Shown one piece after another: positions 34,184-43,258 of a stretch of DNA of 64,000 bases. Where the stretch lies: the NCBI RefSeq assembly GCF_022095675.1, contig NZ_JAHYSG010000027.1, positions 1 to 64,000 of the forward strand, given 5' to 3'. Under the pieces are notes generated by a model that saw only the letters and a program-made list of their open reading frames with translations, searched no databases and was not told where the DNA came from. The translations under genes were made by a program, and so were the position numbers. The first letter of the stretch is position 1; each line of letters starts with the position of its first letter. This stretch comes from Dactylosporangium sp. AC04546 (GTDB lineage: Bacteria; Actinomycetota; Actinomycetes; Mycobacteriales; Micromonosporaceae).

Positions 34184-36247
34184 GTGACCACCACGACCAT
34201 CGATCTGGACACACTTTCCGTCAACACGATCCGTGGCCTGTGCATGGATGCGATCCAGAAGGCGGAGTCGGGACATCCGGGTACGCCGATGGGGATCGCG
34301 CCGGTGGCGTACTCGCTGTGGCAGCGGTACCTGCGGTTCGACCCGGCTGACCCGATCTGGCCGAACCGGGACCGGTTCGTGCTGTCCGAGGGCCACGCTT
34401 CGGCGCTGCTGTGGTCGCTGCTGCACCTGACCGGGGTACGGGCGGTCGACCCGGACTACGAGGTGCTCGGCCGTCCGTCGGTCACCCTCGAGGACCTCAA
34501 GACGTTCCGTCAGCTCGGCTCCCGCTGCCCGGGCCATCCGGAGTACCGGTGGACCAGCGGCGTCGAGACCACCACCGGACCGCTCGGTCAGGGGGACGCG
34601 ACCTCGGTGGGGATGGCCATCGCCGGCCAGTGGCTGGCCGCCAGGTACAACCGCGACGACTTCCCGCTCTTCGACTTCGACGTGTACTCGATCACCGGCG
34701 ACGGCGACCTGATGGAAGGCATCTCGTCGGAGGCGGCCTCGCTCGCCGGCCACCAGCGGCTGGCCAACCTGTGCTGGATCTACGACTCGAACCGGGTGAC
34801 GATCGAGGGCTCCACCGACCTCGCGTTCACCGAGGATGTGGCCGAGCGTTTCCTGGCGTACGGCTGGAACGTGACGACTGTCGCGGACGCCAACGACCTC
34901 GACGCCATCGAGCGGGCGCTGCACAGCTTCCGGGCCGAACGCGAGCGCCCGACGATGATCGTGGTCCACAGCCACATCGGGTACGGCTCACCGGTCGAGG
35001 ACACCGCACAGGCACACGGCAAGCCACTCGGCCCGCAGGCCGTCCGGGAGACCAAACGGTTCTTCGGCATGCCCGAGGACATCGACTTCTACGTCCCGGA
35101 CGGGGTGTACGACTGGTTCGCCCGAGGTATCGGTGCGCGCGGCAGCGCGGCGCGTGACGCGTGGCAGACGAGCTTCGCGGCGTACCGCAGCAGGTACCCG
35201 CAGCTGGCCGACGAGATCGAGCGGATGCAGCGACGGGAGCTTCCGGACGGCTGGCAGGATGCGCTGCCGACCTTCCCCGCCGATGCCAAGGGGCTCGCCA
35301 CCCGGGAATCCTCGGGTCAGGTGCTCAACGCGCTCGCACAGGCGGTGCCGTGGCTGCTGGGCGGCTCGGCCGACCTCGCCCCGTCCACCAAGACGCGCCT
35401 GGTGTTCCCCGGCGCCGGCGACTTCCAGGCCGATGACCGGTCGGGGCGCAACTTCCACCTCGGCGTCCGCGAGCACGCGGCGGCCGCGATCACCAACGGG
35501 ATGACGCTGTCGAAGCTCCGTTCGTACTGGTCGGGGTTCCTGATCTTCTCCGACTACGCCCGTGCCGCGATCCGGCTGTCGGCGTTGATGGAGATCCCGA
35601 CGGTGCACATCTTCAGCCACGACTCGATCGGGGTCGGCGAGGACGGACCCACCCACCAGCCCGTCGAGCAGCTCGCCTCACTGCGGGCCATGCCGGGCCT
35701 GCTGGTGTTCCGCCCGGCTGACGCGAACGAGGTGGCCGAGACCTGGCGAATCGTCGCCGGACTGCGCCGCGAGCCGGCGGCGCTGGTGCTCTCCCGGCAG
35801 CCGCTGCCCACCTTGGACCGCAGCCGGCTGGCCGCCGCGTCCGGGGTCGCGATGGGCGGGTACGTGCTGGCCGACGCGCCGTCCGGCGAGCCGGACGTGA
35901 TCCTGCTGGCCACCGGCTCGGAGGTGGCGCTCGCACTCGCCGCCCGCGACGAGCTCGCCGACGACGGGATCGGGGCCCGGGTGGTGAGCATGCCATGCTG
36001 GGAGCTGTTCGACCGGCAGCCACGCCAGTACCGCGACGAGGTGCTGCCCCCGGCGGTACGGGCCCGGGTCGCCATCGAGCAGGCGTCCACGCTCGGCTGG
36101 GAACGGTACGTGGGGGACGCCGGCGCGGTCGTCGGCATGCACACGTTCGGTGCCTCCGCGCCACTCAAGCAGCTGCTGAAGAAGTTCGGGTTCACGCCCG
36201 AACGGGTAACGCAGACCGCCCGGGAACAAGTGGCCGCGAACGCCTGA
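34184..36247 (+). CDS. tkt: Transketolase
   Basis: A 687-residue thiamine-diphosphate enzyme that moves two-carbon units between pentose, tetrose and hexose phosphates. The N-terminal GLCMDAIQKAESGHPGTPMG, the ThDP/Mg motif GDGDLMEG starting near residue 172, the GVREHAAAAITNGM block of the pyrimidine domain and the C-terminal domain are all present, at full family length. GGAGG lies at 34174-34178; GTG 34184 has better spacing to it than ATG 34181. It starts a tkt-tal-gnd run and could take up pentulose phosphate made by the upstream sulfatase island. Confidence 0.92.
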   Translation: MTTTTIDLDTLSVNTIRGLCMDAIQKAESGHPGTPMGIAPVAYSLWQRYLRFDPADPIWPNRDRFVLSEGHASALLWSLLHLTGVRAVDPDYEVLGRPSVTLEDLKTFRQLGSRCPGHPEYRWTSGVETTTGPLGQGDATSVGMAIAGQWLAARYNRDDFPLFDFDVYSITGDGDLMEGISSEAASLAGHQRLANLCWIYDSNRVTIEGSTDLAFTEDVAERFLAYGWNVTTVADANDLDAIERALHSFRAERERPTMIVVHSHIGYGSPVEDTAQAHGKPLGPQAVRETKRFFGMPEDIDFYVPDGVYDWFARGIGARGSAARDAWQTSFAAYRSRYPQLADEIERMQRRELPDGWQDALPTFPADAKGLATRESSGQVLNALAQAVPWLLGGSADLAPSTKTRLVFPGAGDFQADDRSGRNFHLGVREHAAAAITNGMTLSKLRSYWSGFLIFSDYARAAIRLSALMEIPTVHIFSHDSIGVGEDGPTHQPVEQLASLRAMPGLLVFRPADANEVAETWRIVAGLRREPAALVLSRQPLPTLDRSRLAAASGVAMGGYVLADAPSGEPDVILLATGSEVALALAARDELADDGIGARVVSMPCWELFDRQPRQYRDEVLPPAVRARVAIEQASTLGWERYVGDAGAVVGMHTFGASAPLKQLLKKFGFTPERVTQTAREQVAANA

Positions 36248-36287
36248 CCGGGCAGGCGGCCGCACCCCGAGCCGGCAAGGAGGGGAC

Positions 36288-37361
36288 GTGAAACCAACCC
36301 AGATCCTGCACGAGCACGGGCAGAGCCTCTGGCTCGACAACATCACCCGGGGCCTGCTCGACTCCGGCCAGATCCAGCAGTACATCGACAGGTACTCGGT
36401 CACCGGGCTCACGTCGAATCCGTCGATCTTCGACAAGGCCATCGAGTCCGGCTACTACGACGACGCGATCCGGCAGACGTCCGCGACCGGTTGCTCGGAC
36501 GAGGAGCTGTTCTTCGAGCTGGCGATCGAGGACCTGCGGCGCGCGGCGGACGAGTTCCTGCCGGTGCACGAACGCACCGACGGCGTGGACGGCTGGGTGT
36601 CGCTGGAGGTGTCGCCGCTGCTCGCGTTCGACACGGCGGCCACGATCGAGGCCGCCAAGACGCTGCACGCGAAGGCCGCACGGCCCAACCTGCTGATCAA
36701 GATTCCCGGAACGGCCGAGGGCCGGCCGGCGATCACCGAGTGCGTCGCGTCCGGGGTGCCCGTGAACGTCACCCTGCTGTTCTCTGCGGAGCAGTACGAG
36801 GCCGCCGCGGACGCGTACCTGGCCGGCGTCGAGCGCCGGCTCGAGCGCCAGCTCGATCCGGCCGTCGGGTCGGTCGCCTCGGTCTTCATGTCACGCTGGG
36901 ACGTCGCGGTGGCCACCCGCGTGCCGGAGGAGCTCAAGGAGCAGCTCGGGCTGGCCGTCGGACTCGCCACCTACCGGGCGTACCGGCAGCTCATGGACTC
37001 CGACCGGGTTCAGCGTGTGCAGAACTCAGGCGGGCGGATCCAGCGCCTGCTGTGGGCCAGCACCAGGACGAAGGACCCGGCCGCCTCCGACACGCTCTAC
37101 GTCCACGGGCTCGCCGCGCCGTTCACGATCAACACCATGCCCGACGCCACGCTGCAGGCGTTCTACGACCACGGCGAGATCGGCGAGCCGATGCCCGCCG
37201 ACGGTGGCGACTGCGACGCGATGCTGGCCCGGTTCCGTGAAGCTGGTGTCGACGTGGCCGCCCTCGCCGCGAAACTGCAGTCCGACGGAGCGAAGCAGTT
37301 CGTCGCCGCCTGGAACGACCTCGTGGAAAGGATCTCCGCACAACGCGCCGCGGTCGCCTGA
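36288..37361 (+). CDS. tal: Transaldolase
   Basis: A 357-residue transaldolase of the actinobacterial length class. The Schiff-base lysine is K138 in PNLLIKIPGT; TSNPSIFDKAI (42-52) and the late GAKQFVAAWNDL are also typical. It transfers a dihydroxyacetone unit between sugar phosphates in the non-oxidative pentose phosphate pathway. It starts at GTG 36288 behind AAGGAGGGG, 40 bases after tkt, and lies in the same operon. Confidence 0.92.
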   Translation: MKPTQILHEHGQSLWLDNITRGLLDSGQIQQYIDRYSVTGLTSNPSIFDKAIESGYYDDAIRQTSATGCSDEELFFELAIEDLRRAADEFLPVHERTDGVDGWVSLEVSPLLAFDTAATIEAAKTLHAKAARPNLLIKIPGTAEGRPAITECVASGVPVNVTLLFSAEQYEAAADAYLAGVERRLERQLDPAVGSVASVFMSRWDVAVATRVPEELKEQLGLAVGLATYRAYRQLMDSDRVQRVQNSGGRIQRLLWASTRTKDPAASDTLYVHGLAAPFTINTMPDATLQAFYDHGEIGEPMPADGGDCDAMLARFREAGVDVAALAAKLQSDGAKQFVAAWNDLVERISAQRAAVA

Positions 37362-37375
37362 CAGAGGGAGTCGTG

Positions 37376-38404
37376 ATGACGACGCAGACACCAATGCAGA
37401 TCGGCATGGTCGGGCTGGGCCGGATGGGCGGGAACCTGGTCCGCCGGCTCATGCAGGACGGCCACCGGTGCGTCGGGTACGCCCTCAGTGAGCGAACCGT
37501 GCAGCAGTTCGCGGGTGAGGGTATGACCGGCGCGACGTCGCTTGCGGATCTGGTGGGCAAGCTCGACCGGCCGCGCGCCGTCTGGCTGATGGTGCCGGCC
37601 GCGGCCGTGCAGTCCACGCTGGACGAGCTCGTAGCGCTGCTCGACCCGGACGACGTGGTGATCGACGGCGGGAACTCCTACTACCGCGACGACATCGCCC
37701 GCGCCCGGCAGCTCGCCGCGCACCGGATCCACTATCTGGACTGCGGTACGTCGGGCGGCGTGTGGGGCCTGGACCGCGGCTACTGCCTGATGATCGGCGG
37801 TGAGGAGGCACCGGTCAGGCGGCTCGACCCGATCTTCAAGACCATCGCCCCGGGCCGCGGCAGCGCGCAGCTCACGCCGAGCCGGACCCGTGACGGCACC
37901 GCCCCCGAGGGCTACCTGCACTGCGGGCCCAACGGCGCCGGCCACTTCGTGAAGATGGTCCACAACGGCGTCGAGTACGGGATGATGGCCGCCATCGGCG
38001 AGGGACTTTCGATCATCCGGCACGCCAACGCGGGCAAGACCACCCGCATCGTCGACGCCGAGACCGCGCCGCTGCGCGACGCGGAGGCCTACCAGTACGA
38101 CATCGACGTCGCCGAGGTCGCCGAGGTGTGGCGGCGCGGTTCCGTCGTCGGATCGTGGCTGGTCGACCTCACCGCCGACGCACTGGCCCGCTCACCGCAG
38201 CTGGATGACTTCTCCGGGCGTGTCTCGGACTCCGGCGAGGGCCGCTGGACCGTGCAGGCGGCGATCGACGAGAGCGTGCCCGCCCCGGTGATCAGCACGG
38301 CCCTCATGGACCGGTTCGAGTCGCGAGGGCTCGGCGAGTTCACCGACAAAGTGCTCTCCGCGATGCGCAGCGAGTTCGGCGGCCACGCCGAGAAGCGGGG
38401 CTGA
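37376..38404 (+). CDS. gnd: 6-phosphogluconate dehydrogenase, short form
   Basis: A 342-residue decarboxylating 6-phosphogluconate dehydrogenase of the short class; classical enzymes are about 470 residues. IGMVGLGRMGGNLVRRL is the Rossmann motif, DGGNSYYRDD the substrate block, and CGPNGAGHFVKMVHNGVEYG the catalytic Lys region. At the end of strand two the sequence is GYALSERT, without the aspartate typical of NAD-preferring short forms, so cofactor choice is uncertain. ATG 37376 sits five bases after GGGAG. It is third in the tkt-tal-gnd operon. Confidence 0.88.
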   Translation: MTTQTPMQIGMVGLGRMGGNLVRRLMQDGHRCVGYALSERTVQQFAGEGMTGATSLADLVGKLDRPRAVWLMVPAAAVQSTLDELVALLDPDDVVIDGGNSYYRDDIARARQLAAHRIHYLDCGTSGGVWGLDRGYCLMIGGEEAPVRRLDPIFKTIAPGRGSAQLTPSRTRDGTAPEGYLHCGPNGAGHFVKMVHNGVEYGMMAAIGEGLSIIRHANAGKTTRIVDAETAPLRDAEAYQYDIDVAEVAEVWRRGSVVGSWLVDLTADALARSPQLDDFSGRVSDSGEGRWTVQAAIDESVPAPVISTALMDRFESRGLGEFTDKVLSAMRSEFGGHAEKRG

Positions 38405-38432
38405 TCCGGGCGCATCAGGCGGATCGGTGGTG

Positions 38433-39917
38433 TCATCGGCCGTCGGGCACGTACCAGTGGTGCGGCGAGATGAGTTGGTGGATGGCGTCCGGGCCCCACG
38501 AACCGGGGTCGTACGGCTGAACGGGTGGTGGATCGTCCAGCAGCGGGGCGGACACCTGCCAGAGCCGCTCGATGCCGTCGGCGCGGGTGAACAGCGACTG
38601 GTTGCCCAGCATCGCGTCGAGGATGAGTCGTTCGTAGCCGGCCAGCGCGTGCCGGTTGCAGAACGAGTCCGCGTACCGGAACGTCATGGTCGCCTCGCCG
38701 AGGCGCACGGTGGCGCCGGGCTCCTTGGCCAGGAAGCGTGCCGCGATCCAGCCCGGGTCGTCGAAGTCGATCACCAGCTTGTTGCTGGGCGTGACGTTCG
38801 TGTCCGGATCCAGTGCGAACATCCGCATGGTCGGCTGTTTGAGCCCGAGGGTGACGACCTGCCGCTTCTGCCCGAGGGACTTGCCGGAGCGCAGGTAGAA
38901 CGGGACTCCCGACCAGCGCCAGTTGTCCACCTCGACGCGGGCGGCGATGAAGGTCTCGGTCTGCGAGGCGGGGTCGACGCCGGGTTCGTCGCGGTAGCCG
39001 CGGTACTGGCCGCGAACCACGCGGGTGGCGTCCAGCTGCGGCATGGCCTCGAAGACCTTGGTGGTCTCGTCACGCAGCTGCTTGGCCGCCAGGGCGGTGG
39101 GCGGTTCCATCGCGACGAAGCCCAGCACCTGGAGCAGGTGGGTGACGATCATGTCGCGGAACGTGCCGGTTTCTTCGAAGAACCCGGCGCGGCCCTCGAT
39201 CCCGATCGTCTCCGGCACGTCGATCTGCACGTGGCTGATGTGGTCGCGGTTCCAGATCGGTTCGAACAGTCCGTTGGCGAACCGCAGGGCGAGGATGTTG
39301 TCGACCGACTCCTTGCCCAGGAAGTGGTCGATGCGGAACACCTGGGACTCGTCGAAGGTGGCGTGGATGGTGTCGTTGAGCGCACGGGCGGACGCCAGGT
39401 CGGTGCCGAACGGCTTTTCGACGATGACGCGTGCGTTGCTGCCGGCCAGGCCGGTGCCGCCGAGCATGCCGATCGTGGATGTGAAGCCCTGCGGCGGTAC
39501 GGCCAGGTGGAACAGCCGGCGGGGGTGCCCACCGATCGCGTTCTCGGCCGCCGCGACCGCGTCGAGCAGCGGTTGCGGATCCGTCGGTGCCGCCGCGCCG
39601 TAGGACAGCGATCCGGCGAACTCGTGCCACGCCTCGCCGGTCGGCTCGGCCAGCCCGAACTCCGCCACAGCGTCCTTGGCCTGCTGGCGGAACTGGTCGT
39701 CGGTGTGTGCCGACCGGGCCGAGCCGACGATCCGATACCTGGGCGGCAGCAGACCCGCGCTGGCCAGGCTGAACAGCCCGGGCAGCAGCTTGCGTCTGGC
39801 GAGATCTCCGGTGGCGCCGAACAGCACGATCACGTGATCGTCGCGGGGTGCGCCCTCCCGCTGCGGCGTAACGGACTCCCTGGTGGCGACGTCGGGCTCG
39901 GCATACTGAACGCTCAT
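38433..39917 (-). CDS. zwf: Glucose-6-phosphate 1-dehydrogenase
   Basis: A 494-residue G6PD. VIVLFGATGDLARRKLLPGL is the nucleotide-binding N terminus and RIDHFLGKESV the substrate-binding motif with its catalytic His/Lys; the large C-terminal domain is intact. It converges on gnd with only 28 bases between stops. OpcA and 6-phosphogluconolactonase genes, which often accompany zwf in actinobacteria, are absent from the window. This may be a second pentose-phosphate set rather than the housekeeping one (inference). Confidence 0.92.
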   Translation of the reverse strand: MSVQYAEPDVATRESVTPQREGAPRDDHVIVLFGATGDLARRKLLPGLFSLASAGLLPPRYRIVGSARSAHTDDQFRQQAKDAVAEFGLAEPTGEAWHEFAGSLSYGAAAPTDPQPLLDAVAAAENAIGGHPRRLFHLAVPPQGFTSTIGMLGGTGLAGSNARVIVEKPFGTDLASARALNDTIHATFDESQVFRIDHFLGKESVDNILALRFANGLFEPIWNRDHISHVQIDVPETIGIEGRAGFFEETGTFRDMIVTHLLQVLGFVAMEPPTALAAKQLRDETTKVFEAMPQLDATRVVRGQYRGYRDEPGVDPASQTETFIAARVEVDNWRWSGVPFYLRSGKSLGQKRQVVTLGLKQPTMRMFALDPDTNVTPSNKLVIDFDDPGWIAARFLAKEPGATVRLGEATMTFRYADSFCNRHALAGYERLILDAMLGNQSLFTRADGIERLWQVSAPLLDDPPPVQPYDPGSWGPDAIHQLISPHHWYVPDGR

Positions 39918-40009
39918 GATCCCAGGTCACTCCGATCGCTCCGGTAATCACCTGTATTCGGTGCCCGCTACCCACCTCGGCGGGTCGTACACCGATGACC
40001 GCGCCGGTG

Positions 40010-41359
40010 CTACACCATCGATGCCATGTTGGAGGCCTGGGTCGGGTAGACGAACAGCGCATCCCGCAGCGCGTCGGCGCGGATGTCCGCCCGGATGGCC
40101 AGCGCGAAGAGGTTCGAGAACTCGTCGGCCTCCGGGCCCAGCAGATGCGCTCCGAGAATCCGGCCGCTGCCCTTCTCGATCAGGACCTTGAACATCGACG
40201 CCGGCTCGGCGACCCGCCGCGCTGAGTACCAGCTCGAGGTGTCCGCCTGCTTCACGTCGAAACTCAGGCCCTCGGCCCGCGCCTCCTGCTCGGTCATCCC
40301 CACCGCGCCCAGTGCGGGGATCGAGTAGACCACACTGGCCCGGCCGCGGTAGTTCGCCGTGCGCTGATTGCCGTTCAGGAGGTTCTCGGCGACGAGGCCG
40401 CCCTCGTACTCAGCGAAGGGCGTCTCGGGAAGGCCGCCGCTGTTGGCCGCGTCTCCCGCCGCGTACACCGCCGGGTTCGAGACGCTGCGCAGGTGCTCGT
40501 CGACCCGGACCCCATGGCGATCGAACTCGACGCCGGCGGTGGGCAGGTCCAGATCGTCCATCTCGGGTGCGCGGCCGGCCGCGTGGACGACCATGTCCAC
40601 CTCGAACACCTCGGATCCCGAGTCGGTCGCGGCCGTGACCCTGAAGTTGCCCGGTGCTCCCTCGACGCCCATCACCTGGGTACCGGTCCGGACGTCGATG
40701 CCCACGTCGTGGGTGCGCACCAGGAGCCGGGCCACGAGGTCCGGGTCGAAGTGTTTGAGGGGCCGGTCCCCCCGCTGCAGGATGGTGACCGTCGCGCCGG
40801 CCCTGGCCGCGATGTGGCCGAACTCGAAGGCGATGTAGCCGCCGCCGACGAACACGATCCGCCTCGGCAACTCCTGCAGGTCGAGGAACTGGTCGCTGCG
40901 GGTGAGATGCTCCTCGCCCGGGATCCCGAGCTTTCTCGGCCACGCGCCGGTTGCCACGACCAGGTTCGTGCCCTCGAGCACGTCCTGGCCGACCTCGATC
41001 GAACGCTCGTCAACAAAGCGTGCGCGCCCGTGGAAGGTTTCCACCCCTTCCTTGACGAAGCCTTCCTCTTGCTGTCGGGGAAACGGGTCCGTGAACGTGG
41101 CCTTGAAACGGATGAGCTCCGGCCAGTCGATGCGCAGGTCCCCGGCAACGCCGCGGCCCTCCATGCGACTTCTCCGATCGATGATCTCGGCCGCACCAAC
41201 CAGCACCTTCTTGGGGTCACAGCCGCGCAACCCACATGTGCCGCCGTAGGGCCGGGAGTCGACGATCGCCACGTTCCGGCCGGCCGCCCGGCACTGCGTG
41301 GCCGTCGTTGAGCCGGCTTCCCCGGTTCCGATCACGACGACATCAAAGGACTTCTTCAT
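40010..41359 (-). CDS. Pyridine nucleotide-disulfide oxidoreductase (GR/MerA-like)
   Basis: A 449-residue flavoprotein with an FAD motif at the N terminus (VVVIGTGEAGSTTA), a redox-active pair C42/C47 in TCGLRGCDPKK, an NAD(P) motif VFVGGGYIAFEFGHIAARAG and the second FAD contact VYAAGDAANSGG. The C-terminal dimerisation domain ends VYPTQASN where glutathione reductase-type enzymes have the catalytic His-Pro-Thr, so the base is replaced by tyrosine. It is probably not a standard glutathione, mycothione or lipoamide reductase. ATG 41359 is preceded by GAAGGA; the extra 39 residues to 41476 lack an RBS. Confidence 0.85.
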   Translation of the reverse strand: MKKSFDVVVIGTGEAGSTTATQCRAAGRNVAIVDSRPYGGTCGLRGCDPKKVLVGAAEIIDRRSRMEGRGVAGDLRIDWPELIRFKATFTDPFPRQQEEGFVKEGVETFHGRARFVDERSIEVGQDVLEGTNLVVATGAWPRKLGIPGEEHLTRSDQFLDLQELPRRIVFVGGGYIAFEFGHIAARAGATVTILQRGDRPLKHFDPDLVARLLVRTHDVGIDVRTGTQVMGVEGAPGNFRVTAATDSGSEVFEVDMVVHAAGRAPEMDDLDLPTAGVEFDRHGVRVDEHLRSVSNPAVYAAGDAANSGGLPETPFAEYEGGLVAENLLNGNQRTANYRGRASVVYSIPALGAVGMTEQEARAEGLSFDVKQADTSSWYSARRVAEPASMFKVLIEKGSGRILGAHLLGPEADEFSNLFALAIRADIRADALRDALFVYPTQASNMASMV

Positions 41360-41550
41360 GATCCATCCTTCTGCTCGCACGCGGACTGTCCGTAATACCT
41401 GGCCTACCCGGGTCCACGGGTTCGACACATCCGCCGACTCGAGGCTTCGATCGGCTGCCACGCGAACCCGGTCCACGGCCTGCTAGCAGGACGATCCCAT
41501 CGCGTAGGCGCATGATGGGAACAAGACGTGGTCAGCAGGGGAGTACCGCT

Positions 41551-41925
41551 ATGACCAAGGACATCACATACCGCAGGATCTACGAGGATTCCTCGCCCGA
41601 GGACGGCAAGCGGGTGCTGGTCGATCGCGTCTGGCCGCGGGGGATGCGCAAGGCGGACGCACATCTCGACGAGTGGCTGCGTGCCATCGCCCCGTCCACC
41701 GAGCTGCGCCGCTGGTACGGCCACAAGCCCAGCCGCTTCGACGAGTTCCGCCGCCGCTACCTCACCGAACTGCATGACCCCGAGCGCCGGCAGGCCGCGG
41801 ACCATCTCCGGGACATCGCCGGTCACGACAAAGTGACGCTGCTGACCGCCACCCACGACGTCGACCACAGCCAGGCCGCCGTCCTCACGGAGTGGCTGAC
41901 CGGCGCCGGGAGCTCCAGGGCTTGA
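41551..41925 (+). CDS. DUF488 protein
   Basis: A 124-residue DUF488 family protein. RVLVDRVWPRGMRKADAHLDEW is the diagnostic block, followed by APSTELRRWYGHKPSRFDEF and VTLLTATHDVDHSQAAVL. The family is widespread, small and of unproven function. The ATG follows GGGAG at about ten bases. It diverges from the disulfide oxidoreductase gene and converges on the CaiB-type gene. Confidence 0.82.
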   Translation: MTKDITYRRIYEDSSPEDGKRVLVDRVWPRGMRKADAHLDEWLRAIAPSTELRRWYGHKPSRFDEFRRRYLTELHDPERRQAADHLRDIAGHDKVTLLTATHDVDHSQAAVLTEWLTGAGSSRA

Positions 41926-41962
41926 TCCGCCGCGCACCTCGGCACCTTCTGCTGCCAGCTCG

Positions 41963-43150
41963 CTAAAAAGCTCCCAGCCGCGCCCCCTGCGACTCGCCTG
42001 GCAGCCGGACCGCGCCCGTGCGGATCAGGTCGCCGATCTCCGCCGCGCCGAAGCCGGCCTCGCGCAGGATCTCGGCGCCGTGCTGGCCCGGCGCCGGCGG
42101 TGGCTGCGGCAGGCCCGACGGGGTGCCGGAGAACCGGGGCGCCGGTGCGGGCTGCACGACGCCGCCGATCTCGGCGAACGTTCCCCGGGCACGCAGTTGC
42201 GGATGGTGGGGCGCCTCGGCGAGCGACACGACCGGGGCGAAGCACGCGTCGGTGCCGCCGAGCACGGCGACCCATTCCGCGCTCGGCCGGGACGCGACGA
42301 GCTGCGCCATGCGGGCCCGCTGCGCCGGCCACGCGGCACGGTCCCGCGGTTGCCGCAGGACGTCGTCGGGGCCGACGCCCATCCGGTCGAGCAGCTCGAC
42401 GTAGAAGCGGTCCTCGATCGGTCCGATGCTGACGTAGCGGTCGTCGGCGCACCGGTAGACGCCGTAGTGCGGGGCGCCGCCGTCGAGCGGGTTGGCAGCC
42501 CGCCGGTCCACCCACCGCCCGTCCGCCCGCAGCGCGTGCACCATCGTGCTGAGCACCGCGACACCGTCCACAATGGCCGTATCGACCACCTGGCCGTGAC
42601 CGGAGCGCTGCGCCCGCCACACCGCCGCCAGGACGCCGAACGCGAGGAAGACGCCGCCACCGCCGAAGTCGCCCAGCAGGTTCAGCGGCACGACCGGCGG
42701 CCCGTCGGCGGTGCCGATCGCGTCGAGCACGCCGGTGACGGCGATGTAGTTGATGTCGTGTCCGGCCGCCGCGGCGAGCGGACCGTCCTGGCCCCATCCG
42801 GTCATGCGGCCGTACGCCAGACCGGGGTTGGCCGCCATGCACTGCTCGGGACCGAGGCCGAGCCGCTCCAGCACCCCGGGCCGGAAGCCCTCCAGGAGCG
42901 CGTCCGACCCGGCGGCGAGCCGCAGGACGGTCGCCGCGCCCCTCGGATGCTTCAGGTCCACCGCGATCGACCGCTTCCCGCGGTTGAGCAGGTCGGTCGG
43001 CCGGCCGCCCGCGTCCTGGCCGGCCACGTCGCCGGGGCGGTCGACCCGGACGACGTCGGCGCCCAGGTCGGCCAGCAGCATCGCGGCGAACGGTGCCGGG
43101 CCGATGGCGCCGATCTCGAGAATCCGAAGGCCATGCAAGGGACCGGTCAT
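41963..43150 (-). CDS. CaiB/BaiF CoA-transferase or alpha-methylacyl-CoA racemase
   Basis: A 395-residue family III CoA-transferase-fold protein. LRILEIGAIGPAPFAAMLLA opens the fold, VVRVDRPGD follows, and GHDINYIAVTGVLDAIG is the block that carries the catalytic His/Asp in 2-methylacyl-CoA racemases. The racemase assignment is therefore favoured over CoA transfer. The enzyme would epimerise a branched acyl-CoA ahead of beta-oxidation. The ATG at 43150 is preceded by GGAGGAGGGAG. It diverges from the diiron/reductase operon, with the TetR-type palindrome at 43221-43244 between them, so both may be co-regulated. Confidence 0.85.
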   Translation of the reverse strand: MTGPLHGLRILEIGAIGPAPFAAMLLADLGADVVRVDRPGDVAGQDAGGRPTDLLNRGKRSIAVDLKHPRGAATVLRLAAGSDALLEGFRPGVLERLGLGPEQCMAANPGLAYGRMTGWGQDGPLAAAAGHDINYIAVTGVLDAIGTADGPPVVPLNLLGDFGGGGVFLAFGVLAAVWRAQRSGHGQVVDTAIVDGVAVLSTMVHALRADGRWVDRRAANPLDGGAPHYGVYRCADDRYVSIGPIEDRFYVELLDRMGVGPDDVLRQPRDRAAWPAQRARMAQLVASRPSAEWVAVLGGTDACFAPVVSLAEAPHHPQLRARGTFAEIGGVVQPAPAPRFSGTPSGLPQPPPAPGQHGAEILREAGFGAAEIGDLIRTGAVRLPGESQGARLGAF

Positions 43151-43189
43151 TGTGCTCCCTCCTCCGCCCGGCCGCCGTGGCCGGGCCGA

Positions 43190-43218
43190 TTGACGCCTTC
43201 CAACGGCGGAGGTACTTT
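43190..43218 (+). promoter_or_regulatory. Promoter of the diiron/reductase-aminotransferase operon
   Basis: TTGACG (43190-43195), 17 bases, TACTTT (43213-43218). The expected start lies inside the palindrome that begins three bases downstream. The layout is the same as at 50315 and 60785. Confidence 0.55.
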
Positions 43219-43220
43219 CG

Positions 43221-43244
43221 TACCACCCGAACGTTCGGTCGGTA
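43221..43244. promoter_or_regulatory. TetR-type operator, site A
   Basis: Left half TACCACCCGAAC and right half GTTCGGTCGGTA; ten of twelve positions are symmetric. The core CCCGAACGTTCGGT recurs near 50347, 58651 and 60814. It ends 14 bases before the start codon of the diiron gene and overlaps the predicted transcription start. Confidence 0.65.
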
Positions 43245-43258
43245 AGGAGATCATAGCC

